This document shows, in pieces, positions 52,593-61,773 of a stretch of 64,000 bases of DNA. The notes under the pieces were generated by a model, which searched no databases, had not been told where the DNA came from, and saw only the letters and a program-made list of their open reading frames with translations. A program made the translations under genes and the position numbers. The stretch is from contig NZ_LOKZ01000015.1 of NCBI RefSeq assembly GCF_002211365.1, positions 1 to 64,000 on the forward strand. Reading direction: 5' to 3'. The DNA comes from Rhizobium sp. R711. GTDB taxonomy: Bacteria > Pseudomonadota > Alphaproteobacteria > Rhizobiales > Rhizobiaceae. The first letter of the stretch is position 1. Every line of letters starts with the position of its first letter.

Positions 52593-53123
52593 ATGGCAAT
52601 TTCGCGCAAACAGGCGGAGCGGTTGCTCACGGCGGACGAATGGCAGCTCGTTCAGAAAACTCACCATCCGGCCATGCAGGATTTGTCGGATGCGGATCTT
52701 TCGGATCTCGCCAAGCGAATACGCGAAAGGCGCGATCGGGCGCAGAGCGTGGCGAACAGGCAACGCAGGGAAATACGCGGTAAGGCGCAACCCAAAGGGG
52801 CGACGCCAGCGCGCAAGGATACGGGCACGCGAGCCAAACTCGAAGTTCTTGCCATGGGCGTACGCAGTGTGAATGCCGAACAAGCCCGTCGGCGCAGAAT
52901 GCTTGCTAAAGTTCGGATGGTCGAGAATCTGCGGGCTGCGTTGGCGCGAAAGAAAGAAGCGAAAGGCGAGAAGGACGAGTCATTCAACACACGCCAGGCG
53001 CACGCAGGCATGCACTCGATCGAAAGCTCAAAGCGCAAAAATCTCATCCGTCCGATGGAGCGAGGCAGATTGCGAAAGGCCGGCGCTGTTTCGCAGGCGA
53101 AGCGTGACGCGCGCGGCGCATAG
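52593..53123 (+). CDS. Basic hypothetical protein (176 aa)
   Basis: A strongly basic, mostly helical protein rich in Arg, Lys and Ala (KRIRERRDRAQSVANRQRRE, KLEVLAMGVRSVNAEQARRR, KRKNLIRPMERGRLRKAGAV). AGGAGG lies 5 bases before the ATG. The composition suggests nucleic-acid contact, but no domain is recognised. Its start MAISRKQAERLLTADEWQLV reads like a conserved small N-terminal helix. Confidence 0.65.
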   Translation: MAISRKQAERLLTADEWQLVQKTHHPAMQDLSDADLSDLAKRIRERRDRAQSVANRQRREIRGKAQPKGATPARKDTGTRAKLEVLAMGVRSVNAEQARRRRMLAKVRMVENLRAALARKKEAKGEKDESFNTRQAHAGMHSIESSKRKNLIRPMERGRLRKAGAVSQAKRDARGA

Positions 53124-53160
53124 GCGCCCATATCTCGCGGACTTGCGAGTTGGTGGTGTC

Positions 53161-54042
53161 TTAGCGGGTCGGGATCGGCGTATCGCCGCGGTAATCGTAG
53201 AAGCCGCGGCCGGATTTGCGGCCGAGCCAGCCGGCTTCGACATATTTCACCAGCAGCGGGCATGGACGATATTTCGAGTCGGCCAGGCCGTCATGCAGCA
53301 CCTGCATGATCGACAGGCAGGTGTCGAGGCCGATGAAATCGGCAAGCTGCAGCGGTCCCATCGGATGGTTGGCGCCGAGCTTCATGGCGGTGTCGATGGC
53401 ATCGACGGTGCCGACGCCCTCGTAAAGAGTGTAGATCGCCTCGTTGATCATCGGCAGCAGGATGCGATTGACGATGAAAGCCGGGAAATCCTCGGCGACC
53501 GTCACGGTCTTTTCCAGCGATGCGACGAATTCCTTGGCTGTCGCGAAGGTCACTTCGTCGGTCGCAATGCCGCGGACGAGTTCCACGAGTTTCATGACCG
53601 GAACCGGATTCATGAAATGAATGCCCATGAAGTGTTCGGGCCGGTCGGTGGCTGAGGCAAGCCGGGTGATCGAGAGCGAGGAGGTATTGGTGGCAAGGAT
53701 TGCTTCCGGCTTCAGGACCGGACAGACCTGGGCATAGATCTTGCGCTTGACGCTTTCGTCCTCGGTCGCCGCTTCGATCACGAGGTCGGACGCGGCAAGA
53801 TCGTTGATGTCGGAGGAGCCGGAAATCAGCGCGAGGGTGGCTGAGCGTTCGTCGTCCGTCATCTTGCCGCTCGTCACATGGCGGGCGAGGTTGCCGTTGA
53901 TAGTGGCAAGGCCGTGCTGGACGCGTTCGTCGGAGAGGTCGTAGAGCTGGACCTTGTAGCCTGCATCGGCCGAGACCTGCGCGATGCCGCAACCCATCTG
54001 GCCTGCGCCGATGATACCAATCGTCTTCAACACCGCGTTCAT
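53161..54042 (-). CDS. 3-hydroxybutyryl-CoA dehydrogenase
   Basis: A protein of 293 residues: Rossmann loop TIGIIGAGQMGCGIAQVSAD, DLVIEAATEDESVKRKIY, ATNTSSLSI, HFMGIHFMNPVPVMKLVE (catalytic His) and FIVNRILLPMINEAIY. It oxidises (S)-3-hydroxybutyryl-CoA or runs in reverse in butanoyl/PHB-related metabolism. The same strand as etfA-etfB upstream; the ATG at 54042 follows a TTG in frame. Typical etfB-etfA-hbd cluster of rhizobia. Confidence 0.93.
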   Translation of the reverse strand: MNAVLKTIGIIGAGQMGCGIAQVSADAGYKVQLYDLSDERVQHGLATINGNLARHVTSGKMTDDERSATLALISGSSDINDLAASDLVIEAATEDESVKRKIYAQVCPVLKPEAILATNTSSLSITRLASATDRPEHFMGIHFMNPVPVMKLVELVRGIATDEVTFATAKEFVASLEKTVTVAEDFPAFIVNRILLPMINEAIYTLYEGVGTVDAIDTAMKLGANHPMGPLQLADFIGLDTCLSIMQVLHDGLADSKYRPCPLLVKYVEAGWLGRKSGRGFYDYRGDTPIPTR

Positions 54043-54096
54043 CTCCAAACCCCCGCTCGGCGTACGCCCCCGCGCTGCCGCATTTTTCTAACAGAA

Positions 54097-54122
54097 CTGC
54101 CGGGCAAATGATCGCCCGGCAG
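54097..54122 (-). terminator. Hairpin between etfA and hbd
   Basis: CTGCCGGGC (54097-54105) pairs with GCCCGGCAG (54114-54122), 9 bp perfect with an 8-base loop, 69 bases after the etfA stop. Weak T-rich tail (TTCTGTTAG) on the minus strand. May end or attenuate transcription before hbd. Confidence 0.6.
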
Positions 54123-54190
54123 AAGTAGTAGCCCTTAAAATGATAATTTTCCAGTCATTCGCAAGTGCGAAATGAAGGCAGATGCTCGGT

Positions 54191-55120
54191 TCAAAGCGCC
54201 TTCTGCAATTCCGGCAGGACATCGAAGAGATCGGCGACGAGACCGTAGTCGGCGACCTGGAAGATCGGGGCCTCCTCGTCCTTGTTGATGGCGACGATGA
54301 CCTTGCTGTCCTTCATGCCGGCGAGATGCTGGATCGCACCGGAGATGCCGCAGGCGATATAGAGATCAGGGGCGACGACCTTGCCGGTCTGGCCGACCTG
54401 CCAGTCGTTCGGGGCATAACCGGCATCGACGGCGGCACGGCTGGCACCGACGGCAGCACCGAGCTTGTCGGCGACCGGCAGGATGACCTCTCTGAACTTC
54501 TCCGCCGAGCCAAGCGCGCGGCCACCGGAGATGATGATCTTCGCCGAGGTCAGTTCGGGGCGATCGGAGGCCGACAATGCATCCTTGACGAAGGTCGACA
54601 GGTCAGGATTGGCCGCAGCGGCAATGGTTTCGACCGGAGCCGAACCACCTTCGGCAGCGGCGGCAAACGAGGCGGTGCGCACGGTGATGACGCGTCTGGC
54701 GTCGGTCGTCTGTACCGTCTGGATGGCGTTGCCGGCATAGATCGGCCGCTTGAAGGTGTCGGAAGAAACAACTTCTGTTATTTCCGAGACCTGGGCGACA
54801 TCGAGGAGAGCTGCGACACGCGGCATGACGTTCTTGCCGGTCGAGGTGGCGGCGGCGATGATCGTGTCGTAGTTTGCGGACAGCTGGACGATCAGCGCGG
54901 CCAGCGGCTCGGCGAGATTGTGGGCGAGGCTTGCATCCTCGGCAACCAGTACCCTGGACACGCCCGACAGCCTGGCGGCCTGATCGGCCGCAGCCCTGGC
55001 GCCGGCGCCGGTGACCAGGATGGTGACGTCACCGCCGATCTGGCTTGCTGCCGTCAGCGCCTTGGCGGTCTGGTCGGAAAGGTGATGGCCGTCATGGTCG
55101 GCCAGAAGAAGAATGGTCAT
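54191..55120 (-). CDS. etfA: Electron transfer flavoprotein subunit alpha
   Basis: A protein of 309 residues. The C-terminal FAD domain is clear: [56 protein letters not shown] and [20 protein letters not shown]. With EtfB it accepts electrons from acyl-CoA and other dehydrogenases. 25 bases after etfB; AGGAG at the start. Confidence 0.96.
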   Translation of the reverse strand: MTILLLADHDGHHLSDQTAKALTAASQIGGDVTILVTGAGARAAADQAARLSGVSRVLVAEDASLAHNLAEPLAALIVQLSANYDTIIAAATSTGKNVMPRVAALLDVAQVSEITEVVSSDTFKRPIYAGNAIQTVQTTDARRVITVRTASFAAAAEGGSAPVETIAAAANPDLSTFVKDALSASDRPELTSAKIIISGGRALGSAEKFREVILPVADKLGAAVGASRAAVDAGYAPNDWQVGQTGKVVAPDLYIACGISGAIQHLAGMKDSKVIVAINKDEEAPIFQVADYGLVADLFDVLPELQKAL

Positions 55121-55145
55121 GATAGATGCTCCTGTTCCAACCCAA

Positions 55146-55895
55146 TTACAGCACGCCGGCTTCGTTCTTCAGCTTGTCGATGAGCTCGGCGACCGACTTG
55201 ACCTTGACGCCGGCCTTGCGGCCGGATGGTTCCTCGGTCTTCAAGACCTTCAGGCGCGGCGTGGTGGAGACGGAAAAATCGGCCGGGCTCTTCTTGTCGA
55301 GCGGCTTCTTCTTCGCCTTCATGATGTTCGGTAGCGAGGCATAGCGCGGCTCGTTGAGGCGCAGGTCCGAGGTGACGACGGCGGGCAGCTTGATCTCGAT
55401 CGTCTGCAGGCCGCCATCGACTTCGCGCGTCACCTGGGCTTTGCCGTCACCGATCTCGATCTTCGAGGCGAAGGTCGCCTGGGCGGTGCCGAGGAGGGCG
55501 GCCAGCATCTGGCCGGTCTGGTTCGAGTCGTCGTCGATCGCCTGCTTGCCGACGATGATCAGACCCGGCTGTTCGGCGTCGACGACGCCCTTCAGGATCT
55601 TCGCCACGGCGAGCGGCTCGACGGCATCATCGGTCTCGACGAGGATGGCGCGGTCAGCGCCCATGGCGAGCGCGGTGCGCAGCGTCTCCTCGGCCTTGGC
55701 CGGACCGATCGAGACGATGATCACCTCCTCGGCCTTGCCGGCTTCCTTCAGCCTGAGCGCCTCCTCGACCGAGATCTCGTCGAACGGGTTCATCGACATC
55801 TTCACATTGGCAAGTTCCACACCCGTGCCATCCGGACGCACGCGGATCTTCACGTTGTAGTCAACCACCCGCTTCACGGGGACGAGAATTTTCAT
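55146..55895 (-). CDS. etfB: Electron transfer flavoprotein subunit beta
   Basis: A protein of 249 residues: [71 protein letters not shown] (AMP-binding region) and [20 protein letters not shown] are the EtfB signature blocks. Strong ribosome site GGAAGGA. The first gene of an etfB-etfA unit, with a palindrome 144 bases upstream. Confidence 0.97.
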   Translation of the reverse strand: MKILVPVKRVVDYNVKIRVRPDGTGVELANVKMSMNPFDEISVEEALRLKEAGKAEEVIIVSIGPAKAEETLRTALAMGADRAILVETDDAVEPLAVAKILKGVVDAEQPGLIIVGKQAIDDDSNQTGQMLAALLGTAQATFASKIEIGDGKAQVTREVDGGLQTIEIKLPAVVTSDLRLNEPRYASLPNIMKAKKKPLDKKSPADFSVSTTPRLKVLKTEEPSGRKAGVKVKSVAELIDKLKNEAGVL

Positions 55896-56038
55896 GGGGT
55901 CCTTCCTTCAACTCTTTTCGCCAAGAAAATGCGCGTTTCGGCGCTGCTCCGATTGTCGAATGGCGACATGGATACGCGTTTTTCCTCCAAACACAACGCT
56001 TCCATGACGCAGACAGGCAAATTGAGCTCGTCAATATA

Positions 56039-56058
56039 TGACGTTTACGTTCACGTCA
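56039..56058. promoter_or_regulatory. ACGT-phased palindrome upstream of etfBA
   Basis: Twenty bases with three ACGT steps six bases apart (56041, 56047, 56053) form a palindrome centred on the middle ACGT, with TGACGT/ACGTCA ends and only two unpaired positions. It lies between the rhomboid stop and etfB. TTTACGTTCACGTCA resembles ACGT-type sites described for regulators of fatty-acid or branched-chain amino-acid catabolism (LiuR-like); that match is from memory and not tested. Confidence 0.5.
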
Positions 56059-56064
56059 ATATTG

Positions 56065-56856
56065 TCATTGCTGCCTGTTCCAGGGAGGGCGCGAGCGTAA
56101 CCGCTGGCCGGGTGCCGCGACCATCGCCGGGTTGGCTGTGGGGCGGTGTCTGACAGCTCTCGGGGTGACGACTTCCCGATCGAACAAGGGGACGCCACGG
56201 CGGCGCATGAGAAGGACCAACAGGCCGCCGGCGACGATGCCGCCGACATGGGCGCCCCAGGAGATGCTGCCATCGGGCTCCAGGACCAGCATCACGAATT
56301 GCTGGCCAATCCAGAGAAGGAGCGGGACGAAGGCCGGCAGCGGCAGTGGCACGCGCATCAGCACCAGCACCCAGACCTTTACGCGAGGATGCAAGACGAC
56401 GTAGGCCGTCACCACGCCTGAGATCGCGCCGGAGGCGCCTACAAGCGGTGCCTCCGATGTCGTCCCCACGAGGCCATGGACGAGAGCGCCGGCCGCCGCG
56501 CAGAGCAAATAGAAGATAAGAAAGCGGAGGTGCCCCATCGCGTCCTCGACATTGTCGCCGAAGACCCAAAGGAAGAGCATGTTGGGAGCAAGATGCCAGA
56601 AACCGGAATGCACGAAGGAGTAGGTGATGTAGGTTAGCGGTTCCGGGATGAAGGCCAGCGCCGGTTCCAGTCTCGCGTGGTGAAAGGCAACCGCGGGAAT
56701 GTAACCCAGGCCGACAATCGTCGCCTGCGACACGGATTGGCTGGCGACAACCCCGGTGAATAGCCAAACCGCGAGATCCACCGCAATCAGCCCCATGGTG
56801 ACCCATTGGACCTTGATATGCTTCAGCGTATTGGCGTCGTGCAGCGGTATGAACAT
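56065..56856 (-). CDS. Rhomboid-family intramembrane serine protease
   Basis: A protein of 263 residues with about six membrane helices. Catalytic Ser142 in GASGAISG and His203 in WGAHVGG; FVHSGFWHLAPNMLFLWVFG holds the conserved HxxxN region. The frame is open 47 codons further, overlapping the adenosyltransferase gene; the ATG at 56856 (GGGGGCAGG upstream) is better. The C-terminal tail is basic. Substrate unknown. Confidence 0.87.
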   Translation of the reverse strand: MFIPLHDANTLKHIKVQWVTMGLIAVDLAVWLFTGVVASQSVSQATIVGLGYIPAVAFHHARLEPALAFIPEPLTYITYSFVHSGFWHLAPNMLFLWVFGDNVEDAMGHLRFLIFYLLCAAAGALVHGLVGTTSEAPLVGASGAISGVVTAYVVLHPRVKVWVLVLMRVPLPLPAFVPLLLWIGQQFVMLVLEPDGSISWGAHVGGIVAGGLLVLLMRRRGVPLFDREVVTPRAVRHRPTANPAMVAAPGQRLRSRPPWNRQQ

Positions 56857-56899
56857 GAAGCCTGCCCCCGGCGTTCGCGTCACATGGTTGCGGAGGAAC

Positions 56900-57478
56900 C
56901 TACCTGTTTTTTCCGGGAACCCAAAGCACATCGGCATGGCCGCGGTCATTGGCGTGACGGGCGGCGACGAAAAGGAAGTCCGAAACCCGATTGACATATT
57001 TCAATGCGGCGTCGCTGACGACCTCACCATCTGCCCGGGCAAGCTCGACCATCAGTCGCTCGGCGCGGCGTGCGATCGTGCGGGCGAGATGAAGGTGAGC
57101 AGCCGCCGAGTGCCCGCCCGGCAGCACGAAGGACTTCAGGGGCTGAAGATCGGCGTTCAACTCGTCAATGTCGCTCTCGATCCGTGCGACCTGGCTATCG
57201 ACGATGCGCAGCGGTTCGTGTGCCGGCGGCTTGCCGTCGTCAGGCGTCGCAAGATCAGCACCGAGGTCGAAGAGGTCGTTCTGGATGAGCGTCAGCATCC
57301 TCTCAAGGACGGGCATGCCCTGCATATGAAGCCGTGCGACGCCGATCGCGGAGTTGGCCTCGTCGATCGTGCCGTAGGCCTCGACGCGCAGATCGTATTT
57401 CAGCCGACGTGGCCCGGAAACGAGTGCGGTTGTGCCGTCGTCGCCGGTCTTCGTGTAGATCTTGTTGAGCCTTACCAT
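56900..57478 (-). CDS. PduO-type cob(I)alamin adenosyltransferase
   Basis: A protein of 192 residues: TKTGDDGTTALVSG, LRVEAYGTIDEANSAIGVAR, FDLGADLATP, LKSFVLPGGHSAAAHLHLAR, TIARRAERLMVELA and YVNRVSDFLFVAARHAN, all PduO-ATR blocks. It makes adenosylcobalamin, completing the B12 work of cobS/cobT in another part of this window. Same strand as the rhomboid gene, 43 bases apart. Confidence 0.92.
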   Translation of the reverse strand: MVRLNKIYTKTGDDGTTALVSGPRRLKYDLRVEAYGTIDEANSAIGVARLHMQGMPVLERMLTLIQNDLFDLGADLATPDDGKPPAHEPLRIVDSQVARIESDIDELNADLQPLKSFVLPGGHSAAAHLHLARTIARRAERLMVELARADGEVVSDAALKYVNRVSDFLFVAARHANDRGHADVLWVPGKNR

Positions 57479-57502
57479 ACCTGCCCCCTCTCTTTTCCCG
57501 TC

Positions 57503-57706
57503 TTAGCTAGGGCGGCCGCCGCCAGTCAGCCAGAGCGTCAGCATGATCAGGAGCACGGCGATCGCCTGCAGCAGCACACGCAGCTGCATCAGCTTGTTGG
57601 AAAGGTTCGGGTTGCCGCCCTTCATCATGTTGAAGAGACCGCGAATCAGTACCAGGGCGACGATGCCCATGACGATGATCGCGAGGATGTAGGTGACCGT
57701 GGACAT
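57503..57706 (-). CDS. Twin-transmembrane (HIG1-like) small protein
   Basis: A protein of 67 residues: two hydrophobic helices (VTYILAIIVMGIVALVLI and LLQAIAVLLIMLTLWLTGGG) joined by a short polar turn (MMKGGNPNLSNKLMQLR). HIG1-type proteins modulate cytochrome oxidase, which is one possibility. It lies 24 bases before the adenosyltransferase gene on the same strand. Confidence 0.8.
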   Translation of the reverse strand: MSTVTYILAIIVMGIVALVLIRGLFNMMKGGNPNLSNKLMQLRVLLQAIAVLLIMLTLWLTGGGRPS

Positions 57707-57726
57707 GCTGGCTTTGGCTTTCCTGA

Positions 57727-58560
57727 TTAGTCCACCCAGCGCATCAGGCGGTAGAAAAGGTCTGCGGGCAGTAGCCTTTTCAGTACCATGCCCTGCTTTG
57801 CCGGCGTGGTTACGGGGTAATGTGGTTTCGGATTGTTCGAGTTCAATGCGTGCTTCAGCACGGCGTAGACCGCGTCCGGACCGAGCTTATGTCGATTGGG
57901 ACGGCCCGATCCGTCAAGCCGTGCAAGCTGACGGCGGTAATCTGCCGCATGCACCGAGTTTTTCACGTCGATATTTTCGTTGAGCTTTGCGAGCGCGTTT
58001 GCGGTGAAGCGGGAGGTGATCGGACCCGGTTCGATCAGGCTTACGTGGATGCCACTACCCTGAAGCTCCATGCGAAGGCTGATGCTCAGACCTTCGAGAG
58101 CGAATTTGGAGGCGGTATAGGCGCCGCGGAAACGATACGGCACGACGCCGAGGATCGATGAACACTGGACGATCCGGCCTCGGCCGCGCTTGCGCATCAG
58201 CAGCACTACCTGGCGCGTCAGCTCGTGCCAGCCGAAGACGTTCGTTTCGAACTGAGCGCGCAGGGCCTCGGTCGGAAGGTCCTCGACCGCGCCGGGTTGC
58301 CCGTAGGCGCCGTTGTTGAAGAGCGCATCGATGCGTCCGTCTGTCAGTGCGGTCACATCTCGCACGAAGTCAGAGATTGTATCGGGGCGGGTGTAGTCCA
58401 TGCGGAAGACTTCGATGCCGTCCGCTTCGAGCGGTGCCAAATCATCGAATTTGCGCACCGTGGCAAAGACTCGCCAGCCGTCGGCTTTCAGCGCCCGGGC
58501 GCAATGCGCGCCGATCCCGGAAGAACACCCTGTCACGATGATTGTGCGCTGATCCGACAT
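57727..58560 (-). CDS. Short-chain dehydrogenase/reductase
   Basis: A protein of 277 residues: NAD(P) loop TIIVTGCSSGIGAHCA, DALFNNGAYGQPGAVEDL, IVQCSSILGVVPYRFRGAYT and the catalytic YTASKFALEG (Tyr-x-x-x-Lys). No substrate assignable. Start at 58560 has AGGA upstream. Divergent from the BrkB-like gene. Confidence 0.88.
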   Translation of the reverse strand: MSDQRTIIVTGCSSGIGAHCARALKADGWRVFATVRKFDDLAPLEADGIEVFRMDYTRPDTISDFVRDVTALTDGRIDALFNNGAYGQPGAVEDLPTEALRAQFETNVFGWHELTRQVVLLMRKRGRGRIVQCSSILGVVPYRFRGAYTASKFALEGLSISLRMELQGSGIHVSLIEPGPITSRFTANALAKLNENIDVKNSVHAADYRRQLARLDGSGRPNRHKLGPDAVYAVLKHALNSNNPKPHYPVTTPAKQGMVLKRLLPADLFYRLMRWVD

Positions 58561-58637
58561 GGAATGATTCCTGTACAAAATGGGAGTGGTTTCCCATATT
58601 CGAACGGGCGACACAACGACCAAAGCCGGGAGACGGA

Positions 58638-59552
58638 ATGCCGAAGATAATGCGCATCTTCTATGATGTGGTCTACGATGCTATCTGCCACCTTATTGAA
58701 GACGACGGCTTCGCGATGGCGAGCCATGTCGCATTGTCTACGCTTCTGGCTGTCTTTCCGTTTCTCATCTTCGGGACCACGCTTGCAACCTTTCTGGGCG
58801 CCGACCAGTTCTCGGATCGGGCAATCCATCTGATCTTTGATACGTGGCCGGAGGCGATCGCCAAGCCGTTGGTCGACCAGGTGATCCAGGTCCTGACGGT
58901 GCCGCGCGGCGGTCTGCTAACCGTGTCTGTTCTGGCGGCGGCATACTTTGCCTCGAACGGGGTCGAGGCGTTGCGGATATCGCTGAACCGCGCCTACCGT
59001 GTTCAGGAAACGCGGCCATGGTACATCACCCGTCTTGCAAGCCTTGGTTACGTCATCATCGCCGTAATTATTTTTGCCGCCGTCAGCATCCTGCTTGTGG
59101 CCGTGCCGCTTGCCCTCGACTATGCGCGCCAGTGGTTCCCGCTTTTCGCCGATACGCTCGAAGTCGTCTTCAGCTGGCGCGTCTACGGAACGCTGTTCAT
59201 GCTGACCGTCGGCCTCTTCGTCGTTCACCTGTGGCTGCCGGCCGGGCGGCGCCGTGTGTTCGACGTTGTGCCAGGCGTGCTGGTGACGCTGCTGCTTTGG
59301 TTGGCGGGAGCCCTGATCTTCGCCTATTACCTGGCGACATTCGCCAACTACACGGCGACCTATGCGGGTCTGGCGTCGGTGATGATCGTTCTGATTTTTC
59401 TCTATATGGTCGGCGTGATCTTCATCATTGGCGCTGAGATCAATGCGGCCCTCCTGAAGTTTCGCGTACGCGCGATCTTCAAGAACAATTTCCTGGGCAG
59501 GGGGCAGAGCAAGACGTCAAAGCCCCACAAGGCGGCGGATATCGGCCGGTGA
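58638..59552 (+). CDS. YihY/BrkB-family membrane protein
   Basis: A protein of 304 residues with six membrane helices: DDGFAMASHVALSTLLAVFP, VLTVPRGGLLTVSVLAAAYF, GVEALRISLNRAYRVQETRP, AIFKNNFLGRG end. It belongs to the YihY/BrkB (once called RNase BN) family of unknown transport or envelope role. The last 36 bases overlap the convergent gluQ gene. The ATG at 58638 has GGGAG upstream. Confidence 0.9.
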   Translation: MPKIMRIFYDVVYDAICHLIEDDGFAMASHVALSTLLAVFPFLIFGTTLATFLGADQFSDRAIHLIFDTWPEAIAKPLVDQVIQVLTVPRGGLLTVSVLAAAYFASNGVEALRISLNRAYRVQETRPWYITRLASLGYVIIAVIIFAAVSILLVAVPLALDYARQWFPLFADTLEVVFSWRVYGTLFMLTVGLFVVHLWLPAGRRRVFDVVPGVLVTLLLWLAGALIFAYYLATFANYTATYAGLASVMIVLIFLYMVGVIFIIGAEINAALLKFRVRAIFKNNFLGRGQSKTSKPHKAADIGR

Positions 59553-60398
59553 AAGCCCGCGCCCGCGGAGTTCGGCGAGCCCGGTGTCGCTTTGGCTCTT
59601 GGAGAGTTTTCGACCGTCCTCATCGGTGATCAGCCGATGGTGGTGATAGATCGGTGCTGGCAGCCCGAGCAATGTCTGCAGCAATCGATGCACCGACGTC
59701 GAATGAAAGAGATCGAGCCCGCGAACCACGTGGGTAACCTCCTGCAGGGCGTCATCGAGGACGACCGAAAGATGGTAGCTTGACGGTGCATCCGACCGCG
59801 ACAGGATGACATCTCCCCAGGCACCGGGATTTGCAGCGATCAGGCCACGATTGCCGTCGCCGGTTTCCTCCCAAGAAAGGGTGGCGCCCACTGCCTCCAA
59901 GGCCTTGCCCATGTCGAGCCGCCATGCGTGCTTTACGCCCGATGCAAGCAGCTGCTGCCGGTCGAATTCAGCGCGCTCGCGATCGTCTGGAGGATAGAGC
60001 GGCGAGCCGTCGGGGTCTCGCGGCCAGGGGGTGCCATTTGCTTCGGCGGCGACAACCCGTGTTTTTGTCTCGCCTCGCGTCATGAACGCGGGATAGGCGA
60101 GGCCGAGGTCGGTCAACCGCTCAAGGGCTGCCTGGTATTCCGCGAAATGCTCCGACTGCCGCCGCACGGGCCATTCCCAGTTTATGGCCAGCCATTCGAG
60201 GTCGGCATAGATGCCAGCCTCGAATTCGGGTGTACAGCGTGTCAGGTCGATGTCTTCGATGCGCAGCAGAAAGCGTCCTTCCGCCGATGCCGCCATGTCC
60301 CCGTTTAGAAGGGCCGAGAGCGCGTGGCCAAGGTGGAGCGGGCCATTGGGGCTGGGCGCAAAACGAAAGACAGGCTTTTGACGAGGAATCGCGGTCAT
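59517..60398 (-). CDS. gluQ: Glutamyl-Q tRNA(Asp) synthetase
   Basis: A truncated GluRS-like protein of 293 residues: FRFAPSPNGPLHLGHALSAL (HIGH-like), RIEDIDLTRCTPEFEAG, WRLDMGKALEAVGAT, HVVRGLDLFHSTSVHRLLQT and GRKLSKSQSDTGL (KMSKS-like). The anticodon-binding domain is absent, as in GluQ-RS, which glutamylates queuosine in tRNA-Asp. Fits the queuosine theme with the VUT transporter. An ATG at 60413 is an alternative start. Confidence 0.94.
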   Translation of the reverse strand: MTAIPRQKPVFRFAPSPNGPLHLGHALSALLNGDMAASAEGRFLLRIEDIDLTRCTPEFEAGIYADLEWLAINWEWPVRRQSEHFAEYQAALERLTDLGLAYPAFMTRGETKTRVVAAEANGTPWPRDPDGSPLYPPDDRERAEFDRQQLLASGVKHAWRLDMGKALEAVGATLSWEETGDGNRGLIAANPGAWGDVILSRSDAPSSYHLSVVLDDALQEVTHVVRGLDLFHSTSVHRLLQTLLGLPAPIYHHHRLITDEDGRKLSKSQSDTGLAELRGRGLSPADIRRLVGL

Positions 60399-60438
60399 GC
60401 TTTCTTCTGCCATGGATTCGGTGGGATCGCGAGGAAGC

Positions 60439-61083
60439 GTGTTGATCATTCGCAGCGATGATGATGTGATGGAGGGGTTGGAGAACCTGCTTCGGCTAGA
60501 CCCGCGGCTTGCTGCCATTGCAGCGGAGACCGGACCGCTTCCCTTGCGGTTGCGTGAACCGGGTTTCGAGGGGCTTGCCCACATTATCGTCTCGCAAATG
60601 GTGTCGCGCGCCAGCGCCGAAGCGATCTGGCGGCGGATGCAGCCAGCCGAAGGCGTGCTGACGGCGGAGAATTATGTGCTCCTCCGTCCCGAAGCTTGGC
60701 GAGAATTTGGCCTGTCGCGTGCCAAGGCGGACACGCTCTTGCGAATTGCCGAAGCTGTTGCCTCAGGTCGCCTCGATCTTCTCGCGCTCTCCGCCTTGCC
60801 ACCTGAGGAGGCGCTGGCTGAACTTACGGCGCTCAAGGGTATCGGTCCCTGGACAGCCGAGGTTTATCTGATGTTCTGTGGTGGCCACGCAGACGTCTTT
60901 CCCTCCGGTGACGTTGCCCTGCAAAATGCGGTGGCTGCGGCATTCGGTCTCGCTGCTCGCCCGCAAGCGCGCGAACTGGCGTCCTTGGCCGGCGCGTGGT
61001 CGCCGTGGCGATCCGTCGCGGCCAGGCTTTTCTGGGCTTATTACGCTGTCAGGCTCGGACGTCGCGTGCTGCCGATCGACTAG
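60439..61083 (+). CDS. AlkA-type DNA-3-methyladenine glycosylase II
   Basis: A HhH-GPD base-excision glycosylase of 214 residues: GLAHIIVSQMVSRASAEAIW, LTALKGIGPWTAEVYLMFCG (helix-hairpin-helix) and DVFPSGDVALQNAV (catalytic Asp). The natural start is probably the GTG at 60439 (GAGGA upstream), since LIIRSDDDVMEGL looks like the family N-terminus; an ATG at 60397 would overlap gluQ. Removes alkylated bases. Monocistronic. Confidence 0.88.
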   Translation: MLIIRSDDDVMEGLENLLRLDPRLAAIAAETGPLPLRLREPGFEGLAHIIVSQMVSRASAEAIWRRMQPAEGVLTAENYVLLRPEAWREFGLSRAKADTLLRIAEAVASGRLDLLALSALPPEEALAELTALKGIGPWTAEVYLMFCGGHADVFPSGDVALQNAVAAAFGLAARPQARELASLAGAWSPWRSVAARLFWAYYAVRLGRRVLPID

Positions 61084-61194
61084 GCAGCGGTACCGTGAAT
61101 AACAGGATTGATGCCTGAATTTATTAGACTTCACAATGCCGTCACAACCGGCCTAATATAAGGGTGCAGATGCCGAATCGATCAGGAGAGTCCC

Positions 61195-61752
61195 TTGACG
61201 ATTGCAGTCTCCCCACAGGCCCTGCCAGCGCTCGTCCTGAACGCTGACTATAGGCCCTTGAGTTACTACCCCTTGTCGCTGTGGTCCTGGCAGGACGCGA
61301 TCAAGGCGGTGTTTCTCGACCGTGTGAATATCATTGCTGAATACGAACATTCGGTGTCTTCACCGAGCTTCTCGATGCGGCTTCCAAGTGTCGTCTGCCT
61401 CAAGACATACGTCCAGCCTTCCCGCAATCCGGCTTTTACCCGCTTCAACGTGTTCCTGCGTGACAAGTTCGAATGCCAGTATTGCGGCGAGCATGACGAT
61501 CTGACCTTCGACCATGTCATTCCGCGCGCGCATGGCGGCGAGACGACATGGGAAAACGTCGTTGCGGCCTGCTCTCCCTGCAATCTCAGAAAGGGCAGCA
61601 AGCTGCCCAAGCAGGCTGGCATGTTCCCGAATCAGAAGCCCTACCAGCCGACGGTGCAGGACCTGCACAATAATGGTCGGCTTTTCCCGCCGAACTACCT
61701 GCACGACAGCTGGCTCGACTATCTTTACTGGGATAGCGAACTGCAGCCTTGA
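61195..61752 (+). CDS. HNH endonuclease
   Basis: A protein of 185 residues: N-terminal PALVLNADYRPLSYYPLSLW, then the HNH core CQYCGEHDDLTFDHVIPRAH with two CxxC pairs (CQYC, CSPC), GGETTWENVVAACSPCNLRK. TTG start with AGGAGAG upstream. Such stand-alone HNH proteins are widespread in alphaproteobacteria without known target; no restriction or phage genes lie nearby. Confidence 0.87.
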   Translation: MTIAVSPQALPALVLNADYRPLSYYPLSLWSWQDAIKAVFLDRVNIIAEYEHSVSSPSFSMRLPSVVCLKTYVQPSRNPAFTRFNVFLRDKFECQYCGEHDDLTFDHVIPRAHGGETTWENVVAACSPCNLRKGSKLPKQAGMFPNQKPYQPTVQDLHNNGRLFPPNYLHDSWLDYLYWDSELQP

Positions 61753-61773
61753 TCGGGCCGCCATCCGTCAGGC

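Noticed and set aside
61195..61752. HNH endonuclease as a mobile or defence element
   Set aside because: No methylase, phage, toxin or repeat lies near, and such single HNH proteins occur widely in alphaproteobacterial backbones.
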